64,000 nucleotides of DNA from Thelephora terrestris. Taxonomy: Eukaryota; Basidiomycota; Agaricomycetes; Thelephorales; Thelephoraceae. The stretch is taken from assembly GCA_015956445.1 (NCBI GenBank), contig WIUZ02000001.1, forward strand, positions 4,508,094 to 4,572,093. Reading direction: 5' to 3'. The notes beneath the pieces are model-generated. The model had not been told where the DNA came from. It did no database searches and worked only from the letters and a program-made list of their open reading frames with translations. Positions 22,401 through 35,740 of this stretch are shown piece by piece. Numbering within the stretch: position 1 is the first letter of the stretch; each line of letters opens with the position of its first letter. Both the position numbers and the translations under genes were made by a program.

Positions 22401-23530
22401 CGCCCTTCTCAAAGCATCCTCACCTATCTCGCGCGTTAACTTGTTGATGTGGCTCCCCAGCGATCATCGTTTCTCCCCGCAAGCACACGGAGTCCACAAA
22501 CTCCAAGAAGCACCGTTTGACACCCAAACAGTTTTGTGAGGTCACGAACCACTGGAGAAGCCGCGCAGAAGTCTTGTATCGGAGAAGACCAGGCGGACGG
22601 CCTCAACAAGAATTGCTTCAACGCGACACGCTTGCGCTCCGCCAAGAAAACCGCCTGCCGCGTTCAGAACGACCTCACTCATCGCTTCCAGCAAGATTGG
22701 TCGGTCTTGGCTACTCACTCCACTCGGCGCCATCGAAACCCATGGGGGAACGGCGGTTTGACCCATACTGGTGTCTCGCACACCAGCGCTGGCCAGACTG
22801 GCTTGGACTCCCCCAACGTCGACGGCTGCACGGTCTATGACGGTGGAGAGTATTGTTATCAGAACGATCCACGGCCACGGGCATTTGACATCTCTCTCGC
22901 AGACGTCTCAACAAAGTTTCGCAAGCCTACGCAACGTACGTGACAATCAAGCGTTCGTTTCTTCATCCGTGGGGTGCTTATCAGAGTCTCTTCTTACAGG
23001 CAAGGCTCGTGGTCATGAACCTCTCCCATCCGTCTTCGAGTGTCTTCCGTCCTGCCATCCGAAGCCGGAGAGCCATCTTTCCACCACGAGTTCGAGGCCA
23101 CGTCTCACAGCTGGGATGCCGTGACTTCCGATGACCTCAGCGTTTTCAGCGTGGAGGACTGGAAAGATCTCGAGTCCGCCTACACCCACGACACGCTCGA
23201 TTAAGAGTTGGACCGGGACCTGAAGCTCCTTCGAATGACTCGAAATGATTCGGATTCCAGCGCTTCCTCCCCTTCCGCGACTTCCCCGCAGAGGACATAC
23301 GCTCAGACCCTCGTCAACGAGGAGTGACATACGGACGAACGTCAAGATTGAATCGACGTACATCCAGCGTGTTCTTACTGATTTGTGGGCATTGTCGTTT
23401 CTCTTAGTAAGTCGTACGACATCGCTTGAGTTTGAAGATACTATTCTCCACCTAAGGTTGATCAACTTTACTTAGACCCTTGGTTGCGTTTATGAACCTT
23501 TATTTGCGGAGTAGACGCACTGTTTTTGAC
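22400..23530 (+). pseudogene. Decayed unrecognised gene B, copy 3
   Basis: It has the segments TACRVQNDLTHRFQQDWSV, SPNVDGCTVYDGGEY, FDISLADVSTKFRKP, then after a likely intron GEPSFHHEFEATS and EDWKDLESAYTHDTLD ended by TAA. It is the least decayed copy and keeps DLKLLRM downstream. The family is unrecognised. Confidence 0.5.
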
Positions 23531-23618
23531 CCGAGCGCATTGATACTATGACCTTGGAGTTGTTTCAACTACAATCTAATGCATCTCTCGTGATTGAATA
23601 CCATCTGAAACAAGTCGA

Positions 23619-24010
23619 TTGCTTCGTTCGTCTGTTGGTTGCGGCGTGTGCGGACTCGCAGAACTCCCGGCGATGGTCGACCTTGGAGGATTTATCCTGA
23701 GCTGTACTACGTCGTGAGGAGCATTCAGCTACTTAGGGTCTCAGGTTCTCATTTCTAGAGCCAGCAGCGGATCTGGCCACCAAACGCAACAGAGAGCCTC
23801 GTACCGCTGTCAAGACTGGCGGCTGGAATCCGTTAACCGAAATCTACTGAAACCAAGGTGAATTGTGTCGCCTTTTATGTAAGCGCCAGAATTCAGTGCC
23901 TTACATCGACTGAGTCTGTGATTTCTGTCGCGTTTCAATGTATGAGGCGCAGGATTCCTCACAGCGCATTCCATCATGTGCTGTCGGCTTGTTCACATGG
24001 AATCAGGATT
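23619..24010. repeat. Recurrent intergenic repeat, third copy
   Basis: It is related to 16445-16720 and 40110-40390, with extra sequence after 23860. No gene was seen. Confidence 0.45.
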
Positions 24011-24019
24011 TTGATAAAA

Positions 24020-25290
24020 CACTATGTGCGCAGTTTCGGGCGAGTTTCCGAATGTTTCACACGAGCACTACATACGAGCTGACCGTAGAGGAAATGAAAT
24101 AAAAAACAGTCCCACAAGTCGACGACATCGAGGTACGCTGCGATCCTCGAGAAAACCCCGTCTCGGAGACGGTTGAGAATTCTATTCCGTCTGTGTCCTC
24201 GAGCTTGCTCCGTCCCTTGATCTCGTTGATCTGTAGTTTGTAGTCGGGTGCCATCCTCTTGCTGTCGTCCAATAGCCCTTCGACCTTCATTTGCAGCCTC
24301 TGGATTTCCACGCCCAGTTCCCTCATGCTCCAAACCCTCTCTGAGCACCCGCATTTTCCTCTCGGTGTCTCTCAATTTGGGCGTTAAGCTCCTTGTTCAG
24401 CTCCTCGCCGGCGGCAGTGTCGGGGACGGCCTTGCCTTAATCGACGAGCCCCTTCTGGATGTGGAGCGGCAAGGGGTTATCACCGAAGGATGAGACGGAC
24501 GTTTCTTTCCGCCGAGAGAGCGGTATTCTCGTGACGTTCCATCCGAGCGCCCTTGTCGAGAACGGGCTTCGAAGTCATCCTCCCTCTTCAGCTCGGCCTC
24601 ACGTTCCTTACCGACCTCGACGTCCACTTGCCCCCACATTTGGGTGACGATGACGACTTTATGCAGAGCATTGTCGCCGCAGAGCTCCCGGAACATCTCA
24701 CGGTTCCCTTCTCGATATTCCGGCAATCTTGAGGTCGGAGATCCGGTGGAAATAAAGGACCCCAGCAAGCTTTTTGCCCCCCTCGTATCTGCAAATAGAA
24801 GCATGTAGTTGAGACGCGATGCACCGTGCGTGAGAAAGGTTTAGTCAATTTTGATCACGAGGGGCTGAGTTTGAGCCTCACCTACGAGTTTTCGAGGAAG
24901 GCCGCGATCATATCCAGGACGTCCACGTCGCTGAGCGAGGTGTCGTCGAACCCGGGAGCATCGATCAAAACCACACGACGCCCGGCTGTGTCCTCATTGT
25001 TCTAAACTTCTCGATCAGCTCGTGACATCCGTTGCATTCCGTGCCAACACTAAGCACGAAGAAAACATCCGAGCCCTTCTCTGGACTTTTCACTTCTTGC
25101 CAATAAGAAATTAGCGTTCTCCTGCTTTTGTTTATGCGGCGCGCTCAATGTCGTAGTTTGAGGCCAATTTCCATCTCCATGAGGGTCCAGCTGACAAACG
25201 TGTGATGAGTTCCCTTTGCGATCTACTGTTGATGCAGAAAAAAAAAACAAGAAACACACGAATGACTTGCCCGTTTCTTGTTGCATCATG
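24020..25290 (-). pseudogene. Decayed G-domain P-loop protein, copy 3 (best preserved)
   Basis: In minus-strand order it shows VMMQQETGKSFV (P-loop, G1), an intron, AGRRVVLIDAPGFDDT with SDVDVLDMIAAFLEN (G3, DxPG), and REMFRELCGDNALHKV with VVIVTQMWGQ (G4 region). An EVGKEREAELKREDDFE helix and a glutamine/charged coiled-coil tail (MKVEGLLDDSKRM) follow. This is the layout of the mushroom G-domain P-loop family, whose members are unstudied GTPases. Frame breaks after EDDFE and a stop after FLENS indicate decay, although some could be introns. Confidence 0.68.
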
Positions 25291-25299
25291 GCTCACGTC

Positions 25300-27590
25300 G
25301 GATCAGACAAATTGGCAGATTGTCTAAATGAGGGGCGAAGCAAGTCGAGGGTCCAGGCGACGTGATCAAGGGAGATGAACAAAGAAAAAATGGGACCCCA
25401 ATGCCGCCGTTACTTCAGGGACGTCGACCCGCGATGGCTACCTTCAAGTGCACGCAATGGCCGCTTCTTGAATCCCCACATTCTACAAGGGTGCGGTAGG
25501 ACGCAAAGTCATGTTGAAGGAAGCACAAGGACATGGCTACGAAAGTCTTGGACCCGCGGCGAGTGTCTAGCGCATCGCGTTCTGCCCTTTTCGAGGAGCG
25601 CGATGGCGTGTGAGTAGGTACTGCGCGATAACCGACTTCATAATACATCTGGAGGGCTTCCCACTTCAACGGTCTCCGCGCCCGTTCGCCCATGACAGCC
25701 ATACGGTCGTCAACGCTGAGAGAGAAGGGGTCGCATCCGTGAGACGGCGTTGAAGAACACGCTCAGCCACCCTCAGAAAGTGTAAGTCGAGTGTCCTGCA
25801 AAGCGTCAGCATTGAGTACAGATGGGACAAGGCAAGGAAACTCGAACGTCACCCCAAGAATGGATGACACAGGCATCGCCGAAATTGCGTCCGCCAATGA
25901 TGCGCACCACAAGCGTCCAAACTGATCATCCGTATTCAGGAATACAGAAAGGATCAAAAGCAAAGGAAGTGTGTTCGATTTGCCTGTGAAGTTCGCGTAG
26001 GTTTAAGGAGCACGTCATCCGTGGGCAGCACGAAAAGAGGAAACTCGCCAGATCTTCGGTTACGAACCCCGTAATCCTCCTGACCTAAAAACGCGTGTTA
26101 AAAAGAAACCTCGAGCATCCGGTTGGCAGAAGCTCCCCTAAAATATGTCGTCGAGTCAGTATTTAGTCGATCAAGAGAATAGCAACAGAGTGAACAGACC
26201 GGGCATAACCCAGGACCCTTGAGCAGGACATACGTTCTCCGGGAGCAGACGTGGGGAGAGTTCTTCGAATGCCCTGAAGTGGGCCTGGTGACTTGTCCGA
26301 ACTCGGCGGCGGACTTGAGAAGTTCGTTGATTCGAAAGACGAGACGAGCAGTGTCAGAGCAGTGTCGATCACATCCGGACTGGGAGCCAAGTCTTCTTTT
26401 AATTGAAAGAGTGTGCGACTCCTTTCCGGGTTGTCAACGTTCAACTCTAATCCAAACGCCGTCGATGGGAGGTTGAGAGTCCTCGGTCAAAGACCCCTGT
26501 CTATCTCAGAGGCCCACATCCGGGGATCTTCTTGGAATCGGTTTATGGAGACTGGCCAGAGGTCGATTTCTCGATCCCAAGCTCCCCATTACAAAGCTGG
26601 AAAGTCTTCATAAAAAATTTCCCTACCGAGAACAGTTGAAGAGAAAAGGCTCCGGCTCGAAACTGCGTATTCCTTAGACCACGACGCCAAAACTCGTGGC
26701 CGATCGGACTATGGCGCACCGTCGGTCAGCTACTACTACTAGTAGGCATCGATAGCACCCTTCGGTACACTGGCAAGATTTGGCATGTCTGCAGGAAGCC
26801 TTGTATTGCTTAGCAACGCTTCTCTACGGAGACGACAGAGAAAAAGCCGGCCTGACCACTTGATTCCCGCTACAGCGTAGTTGTCTCCTCCCCTTCTGAG
26901 AGCTCAAGCCGATCAAAGTACCCCGAGATCGTCCTTCAACTATTGAGAGTAGGCTGAAATGGGTATCCCGAGTACCCTCATCACGACCTCGGGGACGTTC
27001 GCATCAGCTCGGGAGGGCGAAGAGAGGGAGAGAAACCCTCACGATCCGAGAGGGCACGGGCTTCGATCCGTTACTAACAGGGAGACGTGATGAATGAAAC
27101 GACGGGCCTCTTGGCTCGTTCGGACGGCGGGGGCCATAGGGTCCTCGGTGATTGCGGGCTTCTGGCATTTGGCGGAGGGAGGCTTTCGTTGAACTTTCGC
27201 GCGTCTTCGCGTTTTCCCCTACGAGCGAATAGATAACGTGAAATAAAGACGTGGATGAAATGAGGGGTAGCTTTATGCCCAGCAGTTCGACGACTCTGAG
27301 ACCTTGCGCACCGGAGATGAGGGCTGGCTGGGCACAGGCGTGGGCCAGATGCAGTTTCGGCGTACGATCCGAGTACAAGCCATGTTCATTGGTGTTGGTG
27401 AGAACGTCTGAAGCCACGTTGGTGTGAGAAGTGGCGGTAGCATCTACCTCGGAGTCAACGAAGGCCGCACCAGAGGACCAGCAGCAATCGCACGAGTGTG
27501 TTGGGGTCAGGTTATCAATTGCAGTTGTCGGCATTGGGCGTTCCACAGCCCCGGAGAGAGAGATAAATGTGAAATGGAGGATGTCGTTTG
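25300..27590. other. Degenerate intergenic stretch
   Basis: 25380-25760 repeats the G-domain upstream spacer. 25800-27590 contains only short ORFs without a recognisable family, including a 93-codon minus ORF at 26163-26444 and a 180-codon minus ORF at 27004-27546 of low credibility. I see no supported gene. Confidence 0.4.
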
Positions 27591-27733
27591 AACCGGCATG
27601 AGATGCAATACAACTCCTCCGGACGGAAGAAACTTGAATATTCTTCAGCGTCTAGCAGTTTCCCAGAACGGAATCAGGCCACGAGGCCATCTATCTCTTA
27701 TCAGCCCACCATCGACACCGAACTCACGACAAA

Positions 27734-30700
27734 ATGGGATTGGGAAAGTTTTTCCATCGACTAAGACACCGTTTTCGAGAACAAAGCAGGGCAAGGAGCG
27801 AGACAGGTCCCATCAGGGAGCCAAGCGAAGTTGAACCCGTCGCGCCGCGCTCCACAGGGGAGTCAGCACCAGATCTCCGCATCGGTGACCCGAACCAACA
27901 GACTCCTGGGCCCTGGGCCTCTCGCACTCCGTATTCCAACGGTACGCAGCCATTTACTTACAAGGAGATCCATCTAATCATACTTTTTCGCGCGACGCAG
28001 ATTCCCCCTCCGCTTTTACTCAATTCCAGCCTGATTCTAGCGAAAAACAAACCACGGTCGCACCACGTCTCGTCGATCCAGCACCAGATCCGTACAATGT
28101 TGCCCCGATTCTACAAACAAGCGAGCCCTCGGCTTCTCACGATCAGAAATCTAACGGTATGCGGTCATTCGCTTCCCAGAACATATGTCTAATCGTATTT
28201 CTTCGCTCTACCCAGATATTCCCTCCACTTCCACTGCATTCCAGCCTGATTCCGGCGAAAAACAAGGCGCACACACGGGACTCCCGAATCCCCCTATAGA
28301 ATCGCCCGCGGTAGATGCTGACAAGGACACCGGGAAGCTCAAGTCCCTCGCGTATTCCGTAGCCAAGACAATCCTCCTTGGGGTCAGAGAGTCCGCAGAT
28401 TCATTCGTTCCGCTCAAGTCTGTCGCTGGAGGTCTCTGTTTTATATTGGACAATTACGAGGTACAGTCCTTCTCCCGCATTCGCGATCCCCAACGCTTAC
28501 AGTTGCATCAGCGAACGAAGGCAAACCAACAGTCCATAGAATCGTTGGCACCCCGGGTCCAGGAGGTTGCTCAGTTGGTCTACGCGCCCGTTTCTCCGAG
28601 TGATACCGACGAACAATTGAGGAGAGGCGTTCTGGAAGGGTAAGTCCATACCCTTCGATATTAGGCAACGACTCTGACGTATGAATCCCTAGCAAATTGC
28701 ACGCCGTTGATCAAGATCTACACGGACTGATGGAGCAAGGAAAGGTCGAAGGTTTTTTCAGCAATGTCGAGAACACCGATAAAATTCGTGGACTGGTTGA
28801 GGACATCCGTGATGCGATGATTCAATATCAGGTTTGTTTTTGGCAATACCCGCGCTTCCCAGCACCTCTGACGTTCGCTTCAGACTTCATTACAGCAAGG
28901 TGTCTACAACAAGAGTTGCCAGCTTATTGTAAGGCCCGCTTCCCTGCTCCTGATCCTCACATGTTGATTGTTGAATAGGAATCTGTGGACCTCACCCTTC
29001 TCAATGGGATGTATCATGCTTTGGGCGCTGGCTACAGCAGCGGGAACAGGCAGGGGTGCCTGAGGGGAACGAGGCAGGATGTACTTGGAGAGGTTCAACG
29101 CTGGTTGACAGACAAGCAGGATAAACGTGTGTTCTGGCTGAACGGCCTGGCCGGAACCGGAAAGTCCACTCTCGCTCAAACATTTGCCGAAACAAGCTTT
29201 GCGGATGGAAAACTTGGGGCGAGCTTCTTCTGCTCGCGGGATTTTGCGGAACGGAGTAACCTTCAGACAATCTTTCCAACTCTTGCATTCCAGCTTGCCT
29301 ACAAGTATCCCTCTTTTCGTGGGAAGTTGTTGGAGGTCTTGAAAGCAATCCCAGATGTTGGACAGGAGTCCCTCTGCTCCCAGATGGAGAAACTCATCAT
29401 CAGACCATTCAAAGCCTCCCCCACTGTCTCAACCCTCATCATCATTGACGCCCTTGACGAGTGCAAGGACAAAGAACCTGCATCTGCCATCCTTTCCATC
29501 CTCTCGCGCTACACCAAGGAAATCCCCAATGTCAAATTTTTCATCACCGGACGTCCTGAACCCCCCATCCGCTCTGGGTTCCGTCTCAAACCACTCTGCC
29601 CTATCACAGAAGTCCTCAGGCTCCATGATGTAGAACGATCATCTGTTGATGCAGATATCAAACTATATCTCAGGACTCAGTTGGCCAAGATTGCTGAGAC
29701 AAGGAGTGACTGTGACTTGACAGAGCAATGGCCTGGCTCAGATGACCTTGATATTCTCTGCAAGAAGGCTGCTGGCCTGTTCATCTATGCTTCAACGGTC
29801 ATCAAATTTGTTTCATCCCGACATCACATCCCTACTGAGAGGCTCACCATCATCATCTCCCTCCCAAACAATACTGCCCATGAAGGAAAGTCAGGGGTGG
29901 ATCTCCTCTACACCCAGGTCCTAGAGCAAGCTTCCCATGGTGTAGACACAAGTGATCAGGAAGTCTACTCCCGGTTCAAGACTGTTCTTGGAACAGTTGT
30001 GCTAGTGTTCAACCCTCTCTCAATAAGGGCACTCTCAGACCTCCTCAAAACATCCAAGATCCCCACCACCCTCCATTCTCTCCACTCTCTCCTCCTCATA
30101 CCAGGCCCAGGGAAGACAGATGACCCAATTCAAGCATTTCACAAGTCATTTCCTGACTTTCTCACAGATACCAACAGGTGTGAGGGGAAGTGGTTTTTTG
30201 TGGAGCCAAAGGTCCATCATGCAGAGATTTTGCTGTCCTGCCTGAGGTTGATGAAGGAAAGGTTGAAGAGAAACATTTGTGACCTTGAACACCACATTGT
30301 TCTTAGTGAGGTGGAGAACCTTTCCACCCTAAAAAACAATAACATTGGAGATGCTTTGGAATATGCCTGCCACTTTTGGACAAAGCACCTTCTGGAAATC
30401 CCTGGAAGCAGCCCCCATGCCAAGGAAATAGCAAAGGCAATAAATGAATTCTCTACAACCAGCTTGTTGTATTGGATTGAAGTCCTTGTGGTTACAGGAA
30501 AACTTGGTGTGGGAGTTTATGCCATGAATGATGTTGAGCAATGGTGTGCTTTGGTGAGTGCTACTGAAATCATCTATTGAAAGCCATGCTGATGGTCCTT
30601 CAGGCAAGAATTGAGTGCAAGTGGACAAATGACACCCAACGCTTCCTGTTGGAATACTTTGATGACATCCACAACTCTCTTTCTCAGATATACGATTATG

Positions 30701-32439
30701 CCCTCCCATTTTCTCCTCCCTCATCATGGCTTCAAAAGTGCTACAGTGCAGAACTCTCAAATGCAGTCAAGGTTGTCAGGGGAGGTTCACTTGGGTGGGG
30801 AACATGTTCACGAACTGTTGCTCTTGGCACACCCTTAAGGGCCATCTCACACTGGAACAACACTGTTGCAGTTGGCTTGGAATCTGGTGATATCATCATC
30901 CTGGATGCAGTTACGGGCAGCCAAACTGCTGTACTCTCTGGTCATACCAATGGTGTTAATTCTTCCACCTTCTCATCAGATGGGATGTTTTTTGTCTCTG
31001 GAAGTGAGGACATGAATGTCATACTCTGGGATGTGCAAACTGGTGGAGCCATCAAGACATTTGATGGTCACAAAGACTGGGTCTGGTCTGTTTCCATCTC
31101 AACCAACTCTGCTATGATTGCCTCAGGGGACATAAGTGGAACAATCTTCTTGTGGAACATTCAGACAGGGGAACACACCTGTATCATTGAGCAAGAACAG
31201 CAGATAGACTATGTCACCTTCTCTCCAACAAACCCCCAACACCTCATATCTGTATCAGGGGGAAAGGTCAGGCAGTGGGACATGAATGGCCATCAGATTG
31301 GCTCAACATATGATGGTTCTTGCATTGCTTTCTCCCCAGATGGTATTCAATCTGCTTTGTGCAATGGGGATGCAGTTGCAGTCCAACACACTGGAACTAG
31401 AGTGACTGTAGCTGAATTCTCTATGGATGGTGGGGACATTAGGGAATGCTGTTTCTCCCCTGACAGCAGGCTTGTTGCAGTTGCTACAGTGCATAAAATC
31501 TATGTCTGGGATACTACCAGCCCAGATTCTCACCCCATAGAGCAATTCACTGTACCATCTTATATCACAGACATTGTATTCTGTTCTCCCTCCACTCTGA
31601 TCTCAGCATCTGATGATGAATCAGTCAGGTTTTGGCAGATTGGTGTTCCACAAACAGACCAAGATGACTCTGATCAAAAGTCCACTCCACCTACTTCAGC
31701 TCCAATCAAGTCTATCAGTCTGAACCCAGGGAATGGGATTGTTATCTCAAGTGACGAGGATGGGGTAGTAAAGACCTGGGATATCTTGACTGGCCTCTGC
31801 AAAGCATCCTTCCAGACCCCAGCTGGTGATAACTTGAGAGATGTCCAGCTGACAGATGGGAAGCTAATCATGGTTTGGCATGAGAGTGGGAAGATTCACA
31901 TCTGGGACACTGAGAAAGCTGAACTCCTCCAAACAGTAGAGGTCCCAAGGTGCCTGAGCCTCAGGATATTGGGGGATGGGTCAAAGGTTCTTTGTCTGAG
32001 TGATCGCGCTGTCATTGAAGTGTGGTCAATATGGACAGGAGAGGGCATGGGCAAAGTTGAGTTGGATGAGTGGGCATATGGAGATTTCTTCTATTTGGAT
32101 GGCTCAAAAATCTGGATTGAACATAGGAAATCTTCAATCGAAGGGTGGGACTTTGGTATCTCAGGTTTCTCTCCAGCCCCACTGCCCAACACACCCATAG
32201 AAGAATCTTGTCTGGAATTCACTGCAGACCCCCCTTGGATTACAAACAAAATCACTGAAAAAGTGGTTTTCGAACTGTTTGGGAGGTATGCAGAACCTAA
32301 GGTGGCACAGTGGGATGGGCAATATCTGGTTGCTGGCTATCAAACTGGAGAGGTTTTGATTTTGGATTTCCATCATCTGTATCCCCAGAAAGAATCTATA
32401 GTTTATTGTTTCTGTGACAGGAAGCCTTATGTGTTTTAG
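27734..32439 (+). CDS. NACHT-WD40 NLR-like protein (eight exons, about 1443 aa)
   Basis: Exons are 27734-27941, 28001-28156, 28216-28460, 28512-28639, 28693-28831, 28884-28928, 28979-30553 and 30604-32439. All junctions are GT-AG with 50-59 bp introns and keep frame. The N-terminus is basic (MGLGKFFHRLRHRF). Exons 2 and 3 are a tandem duplication (FQPDSSEKQ / FQPDSGEKQ). The NACHT NTPase has Walker A GLAGTGKST and Walker B LIIIDALDEC, then the FFITGRPEPPIRS sensor region. The second half is a WD40 propeller (for example VLSGHTNGVNSSTFSSDG, SGSEDMNVILWDVQTG, VKTWDI). Fungal NLRs of this type are linked to non-self recognition and regulated cell death. The effector N-terminus here is not recognised. 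The gene is intact by eye. Exons 1-6 are CpG-rich while the 3' half is strongly CpG-depleted. Confidence 0.88.
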
Positions 32440-33245
32440 ATAGGAAGGGGTGCAAATGCAATGTGGTCTAACCATCGTCTTTTTCAGTCTGGGAAAGACT
32501 AAATAAAACAGAAGGTTAGTCTTATCATGGCTGGCTAAATTTATCACATTGAACAAAGGGTAAGATAGCTGAGGTGTGGCACCCTCAACTACATCACATT
32601 CCACCCTAGCTTGACAAACTGATGATATGTATCTTGATATCTATCAACCTTTATGGCACCCCCAACAACCCTCCCAGGAACTAATCACAATGACTTGACA
32701 GATACACCCTGTAGACTTTGGCCTTGTACCATTGAAGACACCCTTTGAAAGGAAGGGGAATTATTCACCTTCATTTTGGAACAAACAGATCAATGTTTCT
32801 GAGGTGTTGATGCAGACGCCAGCAGGAAAATGAATAGTGCCCTCCATTGAAATGCTTGTTGTGGATCTTGGACAGTCATTCAGAATGGTCGCTCTTCCCT
32901 CACACACACAGCAAGGTGGAAACTGATGGCATCATGACTGAAGATTGAGGCATTTGTACGGGGGTCCCCAGTCCAGAGGAAAGTGGGCCCCATCCACCCC
33001 ACCTTCATCCAAAGGAAATGTGCATGTTCACACTTGGAAATTGCATACAACACATTTGAATTTATCACCCAAAGTACATCTTATCAATAAGAAAAAAGTT
33101 GCAACGGTTGAAGACTACACAACAGGTTACCCAAGAAATTCCTCTTCAACTCCTATAATGTACAAACTACCTCCCCTGCTCCATCAGAATCACCAAACAC
33201 GCTCCTCTTTACCGGCTCATTCAGTGTAGCAAAGGCGCGGGAGAT
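32440..33245. other. Intergenic region between NLR and ACS 3' ends
   Basis: These are convergent 3' ends. The region is CpG-poor like the NLR 3' half up to about 33200. I see no gene. Confidence 0.5.
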
Positions 33246-35740
33246 CTAAGGCGAGGTGGCGACCTTAGCCTTGATGGCATCGACAACGCTGGGATCAGCC
33301 AAGGTGCTGAGGTCGCCCAGCTGGTCGCCCTCTCCTGCAGAAATCTTGCGCATGATACGGCGCATGATCTTACCAGATCGGGTCTTGGGAAGGTCGGGAA
33401 CGATGATGATCTTCTTTGGCGCGGCGAATGGCCCGATGACCTTCCTGACCTGAAGAATGAGCTCCTTAGCGAGGGAACCCTCGTCATTGGGGTTGTAGGT
33501 GAATTCACTAGGAAAGGAGGTTAAATGAAGTCGGAGTCTGCACAGTGGGCAAGGGAATACGTACGGCTTGAGGGTCACAAAGGCGTAGACAGTTTGGCCG
33601 GTGAGATCGTCGGAGACGCCGATGACGGCCGTCTCAGCGACACCCCTGTGAAGGATCAAAGCAGACTCGATCTCGGCAGTTGAGAGGCGATGTCCCGAGA
33701 CGTTGATGACATCTGAGTTCTGTTAGGCTCGCGCTCGTGAAGCGAGAGACGTTCGGGATACTGACCGTCTACACGACCCTTGATCCAAATGTATCCGTGC
33801 TCATCACGGGCTGCACCATCGCCGGTATAGAAAAATCCTGGGTACGGCTAAACAAGACAGGATCAGAAACGGCGTCGCCCACAGCGCAAATAAACGCAAA
33901 CCCTCATGTAGGTATCGAGGTAACGGTTATTATCCTTCCAGACCGTCCTCGCGATAGACGGCCAGGGGTTCCTGATACACAGGATACCCTCGACGCTGTT
34001 GCCCTCGAGGACTTCTCCGGACACTGGGTCGAGGATGACCGGCTCGATGCCGAAGAAAGGTACGGTAGCCGATCCCGGTTTCGTCTCGATGGCGCCGGGG
34101 AATGGCGTTATCATGATCGATCCGGTCTCGGTTTGCCACCAAGTGTCAACGATAGCACACTGCCTCTTTCCGACGTGCTCATTGTACCAGTCCCAAGCTT
34201 CGGGGTTGATAGGTTCACCAACGCTACCCAGCACTCGAACCGTGCTGAGGTCGTGGGCTTGGGTGTGGTGTTCGCCGAGACGACGGAGGAGACGGATGGC
34301 GGTGGGAGCGGTGTAGAAATGGGTGATCTGGTGTTTTTCGACGACCTGCCAATAACGAGATGGAGTGGGGTAGACCGGGGTAGACTCGAATACAGTGGTG
34401 GTGACGCCGTTGAGAAGAGGTCCGTAGACGATGTACCTGATCAAATATAAGATCAGAGGCGGCGGTTATCAAAGTACCAAACTTACGTGTGGCCGGTGAT
34501 CCAGCCGACATCGGCCATGCATGCGAACTTGTCCTCGGGGTGGACATCGAAGACGTACTTGACGGTCAGCGCGGCTCCAAGAAGGTATCCGGCGGTAGTG
34601 TGGACGACACCCTTTGGCTTTCCGGTGGATCCAGAGGTCTAAAAATGTCGAGAAGCACCGTCAGCGAATGTTGTTGGACGGAAGATAAACTTCCGATCTC
34701 ACATAAAGAATGAACAACGGGTCCTCAGAGGACATGACCTCCGGCGGACAGTAGTTTGGGACCTTGAGGGTCTCTTCGTGCCACCACTTGTCGCGTCCCT
34801 CGGTCCAGGCAACGGTATTTCCGGTCCTCCTCTGAACAAGAACATGCTCGACCTCGGGGCACTCCTTGAGAGCGGCATCGACGATGGCCTTGGTGGCAAT
34901 GGCCTTTCCACCTCGTCGGCTCTCATCGGAGGTGATTAAAACGCGGGACTTGCAATCTTTGATGCGGTCTCGAAGCGACTCGGAGGAGAATCCAGCGAAG
35001 ACGACGGAATGGATGGCGCCGATACGAGCGCAGGCTAGGAAAGTGGCAACAGCGTGCCAGGTCATGGGCATGTAAACGGAGACGGTGTCGCCCTTCTTGA
35101 TTCCATAGCTTTCAGGACGTTAGCCACGCTGCAAACTTCGCGGAGAAGCTGAGCGGAGGTGATTTCGCAGCCTTCGCCCGGTTCATCGGCTTCGTAGATG
35201 ATTGCGGTCTATTAAAATTAGTGATTTCGTGACAAAATGTTGTGGAATGAAGGGGAGGGGGAATCGTGTAGAGTGGTTCGGGACGCTGAGACTGTCGGCA
35301 CTGGCCGACGCCATGGTCGCCAAAGCTGAAGCGCTGATCGACCGATGGGTAATATGATGGCAGAAATGCGAACCTTATCGGGGTGGGTATAAGCCCATCG
35401 GTCAACGCAGTTGTATGAGGCGTTGAGGCCACCTTCGGGGAACCAGACGATGTCTCCATCCTCGAAGCTACCAGAACGAACAGTCTTGAACGGACGATCC
35501 CAGTAGAGTCTCTCGGGCGATCTGTTGGCGAAACGATCTTCAGTCAGTCGGGGGTGGGCATAGACAGGTGGGAAACGAACGTACCGGTGCCCACCATTCG
35601 TTTGAACCCTCTCCGAAGGTCTTTCCGTGGTGATCGCGATAGCCCAGGATATCAGGACCAACATGTGGCTTTTTCTGATGTTCTTTAACGCGAGGGGCGA
35701 TGGGGTGAGTTGGGATGGATTGATGCTGAGAATCGGCCAT
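33246..35740 (-). pseudogene. Acetyl-CoA synthetase, nearly complete but with a frameshift
   Basis: It makes acetyl-CoA from acetate via an acetyl-AMP intermediate. From the ATG at 35740 ([18 protein letters not shown]) multiple exons cover the whole family: [17 protein letters not shown], the P-loop [10 protein letters not shown] split by an intron, [40 protein letters not shown] and the C-terminal [11 protein letters not shown] with the catalytic lysine. Introns are about 50-170 bp (for example 33713-33765). Two problems exist. One base is missing near 35108, so LKAYGIKKGD becomes LKAMESRR and reaches a stop. The first intron also joins in frame only with an alternative acceptor. The copy at 20058-21754 has the missing base. 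It is either a recent pseudogene or carries a sequence error. Confidence 0.82.

Noticed and set aside
27004-27546. 180-codon minus-strand ORF
   Set aside because: No family, no splice context, odd composition and no conservation with other copies in the window.
33737-34450. 237-codon plus-strand ORF
   Set aside because: Opposite-strand shadow of the acetyl-CoA synthetase exons.
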